From positions 1 to 64,000 of the forward strand of contig WHVA01000432.1 in NCBI GenBank assembly GCA_015179125.1: 64,000 nucleotides of DNA. Reading direction: 5' to 3'. The notes under the pieces are model-generated. The model saw nothing but the letters and a program-made list of their open reading frames with translations. It was not told where the DNA came from and searched no databases. This document shows, piece after piece, positions 34,014-44,335 of the stretch (positions within the stretch are counted from its first letter, which is position 1; each line of letters begins with the position of its first letter). The DNA is from Gautieria morchelliformis (taxonomy: Eukaryota; Basidiomycota; Agaricomycetes; Gomphales; Gomphaceae). Position numbers and translations under genes: made by a program.

Positions 34014-35393
34014 ATGGAATGCACCAATTGCAATCTTTTGCAACGCAAGTTTTTCTGTACCAGTTGCATCAAGGCCCAGTGAGTAATGATATATAAATGC
34101 CACCCTAAGCCTGTTCCTGAGCTTGTGGCCCACAGCTTGCGAGAGGCGCGTTCAGCCACCAAGCACGTCGCTGCTGAACGCTCTAAGCATGTCGAGCGTG
34201 CTTCGAAAGAGTTGCCGGCAATAGACAAGGCTCGGCAGATTCGCTCTGAGATCTCGAGCCTCGAAGAACGCGTAACGGAAGTGCGTAAAGAGACGCAGAG
34301 GATTAAAGCTGCTCATGAGGCGGGTACGTGGCTCTATTCTGGTGCAAAGTACCAATTCGTATGCAGTCTCCAGCTCGCGAGCGCATAACCGCATTGAAGG
34401 CATCCCTCGCAGAGCGGCGTAATCGCCTGGTGGCAGCGCGAGCCCTCCCATCACCCTCCCAATCCTCATCACTGCAATCCTTCCATTCCGCGTTATCGCA
34501 GATGACAGAAACCCTTGCACATACACGTGCCATTCTGGTCGAGGAACTCGTCGAAGTTTTCAGCATAGTCGAGGTCGGCGGTCGTCCATCACTTGGTAGT
34601 ACCAAGGGCGCCAAAGGCGAGTGGATGATTGGCGGGCTCGTTCTTCCTGTACCCGGCGATATGAGACGTGTGTGACTGTATATCTCGCATGTTTGTGACG
34701 CTGAAGTGGCACACAGGATACCCTCCGGAGCACATAAATGCGGCTTTGACCCATACCCTGCAGTTTTTAAACTTGCTTACATTTTATCTTGGCGTTAAAC
34801 TACCTTTTGAGGTTACGTGGAATGGGGAGATGGTGGGCGTAGGTCATCCCTACATTGCGGCAGGAAAAGGTTCCGATTCTGGTGGTTGGGCTAGGTGAGC
34901 GTTATACAGGGAACTGACGCTCATTTGCTAACTTTTTTTCTGAAGGTGGTCTACCAAACAACCGTTGCATCGTCCTGCTTCTTCACCATCCTCGTCCGGC
35001 GCCCACGGCGCGTCTCCCAAATCTCCAGCCACTTCCTCGCAGACACCATCATTCACGACTGCGCTTACTATGCTTGTTTATAACACCCTTTATCTCTGTC
35101 ATACACAGTCACTCCCTATCCCTCTTTCCCAGTCTGGTGATGTCCTCCGCAACCTGTGGGCGCTATGCTGCACGCCGGAGCTGGGCCGCCGCAGCCACCA
35201 GACGGGAGTGGGAGCTGCATTAGAGCAACCCACACCACCCGCGTTTACCGTTGAGTTCACGCAGCTTCTTCAAGTCACAAGTGCGGGTCCTGGACAACGG
35301 AAAAAGCGAAGAACCACGACCCCCAGAAAGCTTCGTGAGCCGCCAGAAGACGAAGACGCGGAGGATTGGGATATGCTAGAGGCAGATATTTGA
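34014..35393 (+). CDS. Atg14-like subunit (UVRAG/Atg14 family) of the Vps34 lipid-kinase complex
   Basis: Five exons (34014-34078, 34136-34323, 34374-34667, 34717-34894, 34946-35393) add to 1173 nt, an unbroken 390-codon frame. The N-terminus has paired zinc-type cysteines, 'MECTNCNLLQRKFFCTSC' (CxxC and CxxC), the mark of the Atg14/Barkor family. A long coiled coil follows (about residues 25-110: 'RQIRSEISSLEERVTEVRKE', 'ERITALKASLAERRNRLVAA'). Then comes the globular family region ('WMIGGLVLPVPGDMRRYPPE', 'NAALTHTLQFLNLLTFYLGV') and an acidic C-terminus. In other eukaryotes Atg14 directs Vps34 to the autophagosome formation site. Vps38/UVRAG is the alternative within the same family; the N-terminal CxxC pairs favour Atg14. 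Confidence 0.82.
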
Positions 35394-35563
35394 CAATTTA
35401 TATCAGTTTGGAGGACGTATCGTACATGTATCGTTAGCTCGCTATCCTGTTGTGTCATGTTTTTATTTTTACATGGAAGGTATATAATGGCCGCGGAACT
35501 ATTATTAGGGTGAAAGCGTCTAAAGCTAATATTAGTACATACCTAAGAGAAGTGCTTACCTCC

Positions 35564-38147
35564 ATGCGGCCTTCGCAAATTTCGATATCGCTCAAGCAAA
35601 AGTTATCTGCTCTTTCTTCATCGTCATCTTCACCGTCCTCTCCAACTTCACCTTCCACTGCAAAAGCAAAAAGGCGGTCTGTTTTCCCGTCCTCGTGGAG
35701 GCGGCAAGGAGAGCCAAACAGTAATGCGGCTCTCCCGGGCATAGGGCAAGACGCTTTTGAGCGTGAACGGCTTCAAGAAGTTATGTCGCGATTGATTTTC
35801 CAAGCAGGTGTAGACTTCGAGTGAGTTAAAGATGTTGAAGCGACTGTCTCGGCTGTCCTAATACCGGTATGCATCCGCCAGGACACGGCCAATGTACGTT
35901 ATGGGCGTGTCGCTGCTACTCCACGCTATTAGGTCTGACGTCTCAGCAAAGGGTTGTGATGGCGGCTTGCGCCCTTCCTGATCCAGATCAGGTGTCCTAC
36001 GACCTCCTCCTCTCGTATGTAGTGCCATCTAATGACCAAGTGGTAAAGCTAATCCCGAGGTCACAGTCGAATTCTTTCATACCTCGACCTTTACGGTCAG
36101 TCTCATCACACACCAGTTGCAGCATAGCCCCTGATTTGCTTTGCGTGGGCACAGTCGAGTCCGACTATACTCTTGTCTTCCTCGCAGCAGGCGGACGACA
36201 CACACCAGCATGGAATTGGGTTTGGAAGGTTTATCGTAGCCAGTTGAGTCGGAAGTATCGCAAGAATTTGAAACGACTGGTACGTTTCCACACCCTTATG
36301 GATTTGTTGCTCTCTGAGTTCGAATGTCTTTCAGTGTGTCGTACACCCTTCTTTCTTCTCAAAGAGTGAGCCAGTGCATTGTCCGAGGCCTTTCATCGTT
36401 TCTGATATCCATTGAAGTGCTTCTATCCCTGGCTGGCGCAGTGATTAGGTACTTTCCATATCTTGACACGTTCGGATAACAACTTAGTATGCATCCATCA
36501 CCACAAGTCCCAAGTTTTATCAAAAAATACAGTACTGCAGCACTCTCTCAGAACTGGCACGCCATGTTCCATTGACTCAGATAGATATCCCACCAGAAGT
36601 ATATCAGTTGGTCGCGCCCATCCCGATCTCAATTCGTTCACTAACTTTACACTACAGTGAAAACCTCAAGCATGAAACCGGGGTCACCCTTCCCATCCAC
36701 CCACTAACGTCACATTTTGGTGTTCCTCTGGACGAGTTGATGGGCGCTTATGGCGAAAAGGGTGGAATTCCACGCGTTGTTCGAGATTGCGTAACATATT
36801 TGCGTGAATCCGGTGAGGCCCTTAAGTAACCATGACCTCTGTTACCTCCTTATACGCTCACTGCAGGCATGGAGGAAGTTGGTCTATTTCGGCGATCACC
36901 CAACTCCGTCACCCTTGCCCAGGTGCGGGCGGCCTATGACCGAGGTGGGAGCATCCGTACAATCATGTCGTCTAATTGGATTAATGGACGTCTCACAGGA
37001 CACCCTGTAAGTTTGGGGACATACGGGGATGTTCATATTGCCGCGGTCCTTCTCAAGAAGTTTTTTCGTGACCTGCCCACACCTATCTTTCCGGAAGAAT
37101 CATACGCGGCCATCCGCCGCTGTCCTCCGCCCTCCGACGAAGATGGAGACCTGGCATGCATTTCGCATATTCGGGAGTATATCTTACCAGGATTGGGTAG
37201 TTATTCCGCCGTCATTGTGTTAAGCTACGTCTTACGTGCGTACGCGACTCATTGGCAATCGATATACTTACAGCTCATTCCATCTTGTTTTTGCAGACCT
37301 CTTTCATGATGTATCCCTCCGTGCCGATGTCAATAAGATGGACGCGTACAACCTGGCAGTTGTGTTCGCACCCAATCTGGTTAAATCCACAAATCCCCTG
37401 CGGGACGTCCAGATGTGCGCCATCCCTGGTGGCCCATCCCTTTGGGATACGAGTACCCAGACTGCACCCCACCCGTCGAAGGATGCTAAAACTACCTTAG
37501 GGTTGGTCCTCAAGTGTTGTATTGAGCACTACTTCGAGGTATTTGACGAGGTTCAAGATCGGAGCGAGGCTATTCCCCCAACCCAATCTACTTCAACAGC
37601 TACATCTCGTGGCTCCAATGATGACTATGGTGGCATTCTGACAAGCGATGACGATATGGATGAAGCCATGCTGGTCATGCCCGTTGAAGCATCTGGTGGA
37701 TCGTCTTCTTTACTTTCACACCCTTCACGACTACCACCTAGCGCGTGGGGCACGGCGGCCACGGATGACACTGATTTGCCCTATCAACCGCGGCAGTCAC
37801 GTCACCGACGTATCGCGTCCGGTGGTGGAACATCTCACCATGGTATGGTGGCACCCCCGGCCCACGCTCCGTCATTAATAGGCGTAGGTGTACGTTCAAT
37901 GGCGACTGGTGGAACGCCTGCTCCATTTCCGTCAATCAGCAAGTCGCGGTCTGTAATCAGCGTGGAGAAAGACTCTCGGCCTGTAACGACAGCAGGAACA
38001 CGGAGGGGGAGCATAAGGCTAGGAACGAGTACATCCAGAGGTACGGTCGGGAAGAGTGCAGGTGCTGCGGTTGAAGCTCTCAGTATTACCGCTTCGGGAT
38101 TCTTCGCACCCCCACAGGCAGGAGCCAAATCGCGGGATGGAAATTGA
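35564..38147 (+). CDS. Sec14-like (CRAL-TRIO) plus RhoGAP protein, p50RhoGAP/Ecm25 type
   Basis: I place eleven exons: 35564-35820, 35882-35893, 35952-36014, 36067-36095, 36155-36279, 36335-36365, 36418-36448, 36508-36606, 36658-36812, 36867-37235 and 37297-38147. They total 2022 nt, one frame of 673 residues without stops. A Ser-rich start leads to a Sec14-like domain ('VVMAACALPDPDQVSYDLLL', 'AAGGRHTPAWNWVWK', 'VVHPSFFSKM') and then 'RHVPLTQIDIPPEVY'. The RhoGAP domain has the arginine finger in 'EEVGLFRRSP', the helix 'VLLKKFFRDLPTPIF' and 'NKMDAYNLAVVFAPNLVKS'. A long disordered Ser/Thr/Pro tail ends the protein. The likely role is to accelerate GTP hydrolysis by a Rho or Cdc42 GTPase, with the Sec14 part binding lipid or GTPase. 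Exon 2 is only 12 nt. Confidence 0.88.
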
Positions 38148-38738
38148 CCAAGCTAATGATAATGATGCGAGCGAAATTTGGACAAGTTACACTTTACCTC
38201 ATACTGTATTATTTGTATGCTTCAGAGTAATTGAGGAAGTATCTTTCTCATGCTCTGGCTTTCCATGGTTCAACTTCGTTAGCCAGGGTAAGGTCGATTG
38301 GAAGGGACAGCCAAAAATGAGTTGTTACGACTCGGCTAGATGCCAACAGTACTTCTCGGTTCATTATGATAGTCGGGTAACATGCGGTGCAAGAAGACAT
38401 GCAGATCATCTCTATTAGGGACAATGGATTCCCACTGTATCCAAGTTCCCAGTGGAAAATCGACTGGATTTTGCTCTGATCATCAATCCAGATATTTCGA
38501 CGGGTCAAGTCGAATGTGAGTTACCGGACTGAGTCTAGTCGAGTAGAAGGCTCCCAAAGGTTCATCGAGCCTCGAGAGACGGGATCCATTTACAGGAACT
38601 CCTGGTCGGCTGAACAGGCCTTTGACGAAACTGACCCAGGAGGTGTCAGTTTCGTCGTAACATGTCATGGTCCTACTTTTATTGGGTTGGAGCAGCCAGC
38701 GAGCGCTTCAGCATAATTTCCCGCGGCCCATTATTCAT
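38148..38738. other. Intergenic sequence with a 12-bp inverted repeat
   Basis: No gene is supported. A perfect inverted repeat GACGAAACTGAC...GTCAGTTTCGTC with a 9-nt loop lies at 38624-38656. It could be a terminator-like hairpin or an element end. Confidence 0.4.
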
Positions 38739-38740
38739 TA

Positions 38741-39449
38741 CAGCGTTTTCAAAAAACCTTGACGCGGCGCGCTTTTTTTTTTTTTCTCAGAGGCGCTCAC
38801 GCCCATTAGGCGCTGGAGCAGCAGCAGCACAAACCCCCCACACGATGTCTGGCGGTAATCTGGAGCCCTCGGGGCCACCGCCACCGTATTCAGATCAAAT
38901 AGTACGATCACCCTTGCTTGATTCGTCCGTCCATACAAACTGACTGGCCACAAAATGAGTTTGCACCTCTTCCATCCATTGTGCTCATCCAATCTCATCT
39001 CGTTCCGCGGCCTGTCGTCTCAGTAACTTGTAGGAGAGGCCAGCATTCTAGGTTGCATAGTGAAGCGTTGTTATAGCCACGAGGATGTCGTGCTCTAGCG
39101 CAAGCCAGTCCTGCAGTTCATTCAGAAACATTTCTGGGGCATTCTGAACTAGATTGATTAGGGCATGCATCTGTGTGGTATTCAAAGCACCAGGTCGGCC
39201 TTGGAGAGGATTGCGTGGTGGAACGACGTTGCCGTAAACTTCGAGGTTTTGTGCCCACCGAGTCATGCTGCTCTTTGAGACATTGAGGATAATACCCACC
39301 TCTTCCATATAACCGTTATGAAGCAGCCATAGTGCTCGCTGCTTGAGGTCAGGGCTGATACGTCGATACCTCATTGCCAGTCGCAGCAGCACGGGCGCCT
39401 CTGAGGAAAAAAAAAAAGCGCGCCGTGTCAAGGTTTTTTGAAAACGCTG
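38741..39449 (-). mobile_element. Tc1/mariner-type element, internally deleted
   Basis: Terminal inverted repeats of about 54 bp, with few mismatches, begin CAGCGTTTTCAAAAAACC at both ends and are flanked by TA (38739-38740 and 39450-39451), the mariner target duplication. Each repeat contains a run of 11-13 T/A. The 709-bp body keeps only the DNA-binding half of a transposase, so it would depend on a complete relative for movement. Confidence 0.9.
39048..39374 (-). pseudogene. Transposase N-terminal helix-turn-helix fragment
   Basis: From the ATG at 39374: 'MRYRRISPDLKQRALWLLHN', 'YMEEVGIILNVSKSSMTRW' and 'NPLQGRPGALNTTQMHALI', a typical pair of helix-turn-helix units of Tc1/mariner/IS630 transposases, about 108 residues. 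The DDE catalytic domain is absent; the frame stops soon after 'LEHDILVAITTLHYAT'. Confidence 0.8.
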
Positions 39450-39495
39450 TAAATTACGTGCAGGATTTGTGTGAATCAAGCAGAGACTTTCCGTC

Positions 39496-41081
39496 ATGCG
39501 AGCCCTCTGTTCAACAGATGCAACTTTCTGGGAACCTATGCATACACAAACCACGCTTGCGGGCATCCCTCTTACTTTTTACAGCGATCTTATACACCAT
39601 ATACTCGAGGTCGAAGTGGTACCAAATCTAGAAAACCATTATTGCCATTCTTCCGCCCCTTGTGCTGTGCTGCGAAAGGCCAGGCAGATATGCCTTCCTC
39701 ACCTCTCCGTCTGCAAGAAGTGGAGGCAATTTACGTCCACGATCTTGAAACATTACAAGTACCAGTGGAGACTAAAACCCCATCCAGACCCTCGGTCTTG
39801 GTCAGCCGGGTGCAGTCCCAGCCCCTATGCGATACAATGCAGTCTGCGCGGAAGATATAGGGCTTATGACATTGTCATTGGAGATAGTACCGGTCAGTGG
39901 ATGGATATGGGTTGGATCTCATGCTTACACCGCCGCGAATTTGCAGAGAGAACTGGTGTGTTCAAAGCCTACGATTATGGCGGTCATGACGGCTGCCACG
40001 GAAAGGTTGAGGTAATGCTGAAAGTTACACCCAGCCGCGAACTATTTGAAAACGAACAAGCTGTTTACGAGTGGCTTGCCGCCGCCACAACATGCGCTCC
40101 GGATGTGCCCCAGTTATACTTTGCGGATAAGTACTTTCCTGAGGCGCCATACTATGGTCTTGTGTTCTTTATGCTGGGTCCTGACCTTGAAACTCTGCGT
40201 TCCAAATGTCACCACAAACGATTTACTCCAAGAATGACTTTGGGTGTGGCTATTCAATTGGTCTCTTACTTTGCGGATAAGTACTTTCCTGAGGCGCCAT
40301 ACTATGGTCTTGTGTTCTTTATGCTGGGTCCTGACCTCGAAACTCTGCGTTCCAAATGTCACCACAAACGATTTACTCCAAGAATGACTTTAGGCGTGGC
40401 TATTCAATTGGTCTCTATAACCCCTGCTCAAACAATCATTTTGCTTGTCTGCTGATTTCTTGTCATGGACAATCATCCAGATCGGGATCTATGAAAGGTT
40501 CCATGCGCAAGGGTGGCTGCATTGCAACGCCAAACCTGCTAACTTCGCAATTGGGCCAGATATACCCGGTCAAAATAACCGCATCTTCATGTTTGATTTC
40601 GAATTTTCCCATCATACCCAACAAAAACCCGCCGGCGTAGGAGAGGATCCCATTCTAGGGTGGAATGGACTATACAACCCCATAGGTTTTTACTCAGGTG
40701 TAAGTGAGTGTAGGTGCCATTGCCGTGCCGAGTACCTTTGCCTCACCCAGCTGAACCGCAGCTCCGCCGCGTCGAGACGACCTTGAGGGCTTAGGTTACG
40801 TCTTCAGCTATCTCGAGCGAGGCTGCCTTCCATGGGGGCCGTTCCTCGGGGAGGAGAAAACATGGTGCCAAAAGATGGCGACTCCGACAGCGACGCTGTT
40901 CGATGGTATGGATCCAGCGTACAAAGCATATTTCAACGACGTCAAAGCACTAGCCTGGGGAGAATTTCCCGATTATGGTAAACTTGCGGGGCGATTTGTC
41001 GAAGCCTGGGAGAGAAGAGGTTACGGTGATACACCACGGGACATCGACTGGTAGAGCGAGTTTAAACTGAGGACAGATTGA
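39496..41081 (+). CDS. CK1-like pseudokinase with possible F-box-like N-terminus, copy 1 (internal duplication, early stop)
   Basis: Three exons: 39496-40410 (or to 40260), 40481-40697 and 40762-41054. The N-terminus ('IPLTFYSDLIHHILEVE…HLSVCKKWRQFTSTIL') is weakly F-box-like. The kinase part has a degenerate Gly loop ('YDYGGHDGCHGK'), beta-3 Lys ('EVMLKVT'), C-helix Glu ('ELFENEQAVY') and hinge 'FFMLGPDLETL'. The HRD motif reads H-C-N ('LHCNAKPANFAI'), DFG reads D-F-E, and the later CK1 motif is 'RRDDLEGLGYVFSYLERG'. A 150-bp segment (starting at 40117 and again at 40267) is duplicated in frame. A TAG at 41052-41054 replaces a Trp codon found in the other copies and removes the last eight residues. 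The former stop is at 41079-41081. Confidence 0.72.
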
Positions 41082-41983
41082 GAGAGAATGATCTATTAGA
41101 GAGCCTGAGGCAAGACAAGCGTCCTTGCGGTGAACTATCTTGAGAGGAGCCATCACACTAATATAATGTTGTGGTTATTGAAGTCTCACCCCGTAAACCC
41201 ACCCTCCCCTCGTCAAAGGTACCGCAGTCTGATCCAAACTTCTCCACCAGCGATTTCACAACCTACGCTTCCAGGCCCCAAAGACTTTTGAATGGGTTTT
41301 TAAAACCAACTCTTAACTAGGCTTGTAGAAGCCAGCACATAGTAAGTACTCGCCCGTGAGAGACTGCTAATCATGTGTAAACCTATGATCAATGCTCCAA
41401 CAACCCAAATGGTCTTCGCGGCAAGAGGGCGATCGGGATATATGCCTTCAAATATATATATTTGTCTTTCCCATTCCCATTATACATGGTGTATCCGTAA
41501 GAGATACAGTGCGCGCGTGTAAATGCGGAAACATCTATAACATAAAAACTTCACCTCCCACTCCGCCTGTGATCAAAATCTGCAAACCAAGTATATCACG
41601 ATCAATCGCTAATGACGCCCTCTAGCCCTCCTCCTCACTGCCACGACCTTCTTTTGTCTCGCCCTATTGCGCCTTCTACTTGAAGCCTATTAGGATCGTA
41701 TGCCTTGGGAGTCGGGACTAGTAACGCGTGAGTGCCCAATCTCTTGTAATAAGGCCTGCGCGTCATAAAGTCGCATCCAGAAGAATAATTAGGTAGTGAT
41801 GGGCTCAATAGCATCGAATCAGTCAGTACTTCATAGCCTGGTAGAAATGATGTTATAATGATCACCGTGGAGCACGCGAGCGCTTCTGAGATTTATTTTA
41901 AACTCCTGAATGACAGGGGGAAAGTACATCCGTCACAGGATTTCCGAGACGTTGTGTGAATCGAGCAAGTACGACTTTCCACC
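41082..41983. other. Unit 1 downstream flank / unit 2 promoter region
   Basis: Non-coding DNA shared with the region after copy 2. It contains AT-rich stretches and should hold the terminator of copy 1 and the promoter of copy 2. Nothing else is recognised. Confidence 0.5.
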
Positions 41984-43416
41984 ATGCGAGTACTCTGTTC
42001 AACTGGTGCCACTTTCTGGGAACCTATGCCTGGACAAATCACGATTGCTGGCATCCCTCTTACATTTTACAAGGATCTTATCGCCTATATACTCGAGGTC
42101 GAAGTGGCACCACATCTAGAGAATCATTGTTGCGATATTGCCGCCCCTTGTGTTGTGCTGCGAAAGGCCATGCAGATATGCCTTCCTCACCTCTCCGTCT
42201 GCAAGGTGTGGGGGCAAATTACGTCAACGATCTTGAAACAAGACAAGTATTCGATGCTTGACCCTGCCAACCGCACTTGCACCTGGGCCTCTTTGCATTC
42301 GGGCTCCGCCACCTATGACGATGCAGTCTGGGCGGAAGATATAAGGCTTATGAAGCCATTGAGGAAACTATGAGTCAGTGGATGGATACGAGTTGGATCT
42401 CATGCTTACAGCTTACACTGCGGCGAATTTGCAGAGAAAAGTGTGCTTAAAGCCTACGATTATGGCGGTCATGACGGCTGCCACGGAAAGGTTCAGGTAG
42501 TGCTGAAAGTTTCGAGCAGCCGCGAACTATTTGAAAACGAACAAGCGGTTTACGATTGGCTTGCCGCCGCCACAACATGCGCTTCGGATGTGCCCCAGTT
42601 ATACTTTGCGGATAAGTACTCTCCTGAGGCGCCATACTATGGTCTTGTGCTCCTTATGCTGGGTCCTGACCTCGAAGCTCTGCTTTCGAAATGTCGTCAT
42701 AAACGATTTACTCCAAGAATGACTTTGGGTGTGGCTATTCAATTGGTCTCTACATCTCCTGCTCAAACATTCATTTTACTTGTCTGCTAATTTCTTGTCA
42801 TCGACAATCCCCCAGATCGGGATTTATGAAAGGTTCCATGCGCAAGGGTGGCTGCATTGCAACGCCAAACCTGCTAACTTCGCAATTGGGCCAGATATAC
42901 CCGGTCAAAATAACCGCATCTTCATGTTTGATTTCGAATTTTCCCATCATACCCAACAAAAACCCGCCGGCGTAGGAGAGGATCCCATTCAAGGGTGGAA
43001 TGGACTATACAAACCCATAGGTTTTTACTCAGGTGTAAGTGAGTGTAGGTGCCATTGCCGTGCCGAGTACCTTTGCCTCACCCAGCTGAACCGCAGCTCC
43101 GTCGCGTCGAGACGACCTTGAGGGCTTAGGTTACGTCTTCAGCTATCTCGAGCGAGGCTGCCTTCCATGGGGGCCGTTCCTCGGGGAGGAGAAAACATGG
43201 TGCCAAAAGGTGGCGACTCCGACAGCGACGCTGTTCGATGGTATGGATCCAGCGTACAAAGCATATTTCAACGACGTCAAAGCACTAGCCTGGGGAGAAT
43301 TTCCCGATTATGGCAAACTTTCGGGGCGATTTGTTGAAGCCTGGGAACGAAGAGGTTACTGTGACACACCACAGGACATCGACTGGTGGAGTGTGTTTAA
43401 ACTGAGGACAGATTGA
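41984..43416 (+). pseudogene. CK1-like pseudokinase, copy 2 (frameshifted)
   Basis: Exon 1 opens like copy 3 but diverges after 42250 and stops at 42373. The matching frame reappears upstream of 42443 ('LKAYDYGGHDGCHGK') and runs to the donor at 42745. A short duplication of CTTACAG-like sequence near 42410 contributes to the shift. Exons 2 (42816-43032) and 3 (43097-43416) are open and keep H-C-N, D-F-E and the full C-terminus with the Trp pair before the end. It is a pseudogene unless an alternative splice removes the shifted part. Confidence 0.7.
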
Positions 43417-44335
43417 GAGGGAAGGTTCAATTAGAAAGCCTGAGGCAAGGCGTGCACGCGGTGAACTATCTTGAGAGGAGTCTTCACACTAGTATAATGT
43501 TGTGATTATTTGAACTCCATTGATCATATCGTCATGTCTGACCCCATAAACCCACCTCCCCTCGTTCAAGGTACCGCAGTCTGATACAAACCTTTCCATC
43601 AGCGATCGCATACTGCTCACACCTTAGGCCTGGCCCCAGGGACTTTTGAATGGGTTTTTAAATCCAAGGCTTAACTAGGCTTGTCGAACCCACCACATAG
43701 TACCCCCCTGCGAGAGACTGGCAATCATGTGTATAATCCTCTGATGATGATCAATGCTCTATAATAGCTCGCAACAACCCAAATGGTGTTCGCGGCGAGC
43801 GGGCGATCGGGATGTGCGCTTCTAAATATAAATATTTCTTTCCCATTCACATAATACATGGTATATCTGTAAGAGATACAATGCTTATAAATGCGGGAAC
43901 ATCTACACATGTTTAAAAACTTCACCTCCCGCTCCGCCTATGATCAAAATCTGCAAGCATCCACCAAGTATACCATGATCCGTGTCGCTAATAACACCCT
44001 CTACCCATCCTCCTCACTGCCACGAAGTTCTTTTGTCTCGCCCTATTGCGCGTTCTACTTGATAGCCTAGTAGTTACGCGTGAGTGCCCAATCTCTTCTG
44101 ATAACGTTAGTCGCATCCAGAGGAATAAGGCTGATCAATAGCATCGAATCAGTCACTTCATAGCCCGGTAGAAATGATTTTATATCACCATAATTATCTA
44201 ATTATGATTCACAACTTGAACGACCACGGACGCGAGCGCTTCTGAGGTTTATTTTAAACTCCTGAATGACAGGGGGAAAATCCGACACTGGCATGTACAG
44301 GACACATGGTGTGAATCGAGTAACAACTTTCCACC
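43417..44335. other. Unit 2 downstream flank / unit 3 promoter region
   Basis: Non-coding, similar to 41082-41983 with small insertions and deletions. Nothing else is recognised. Confidence 0.5.
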
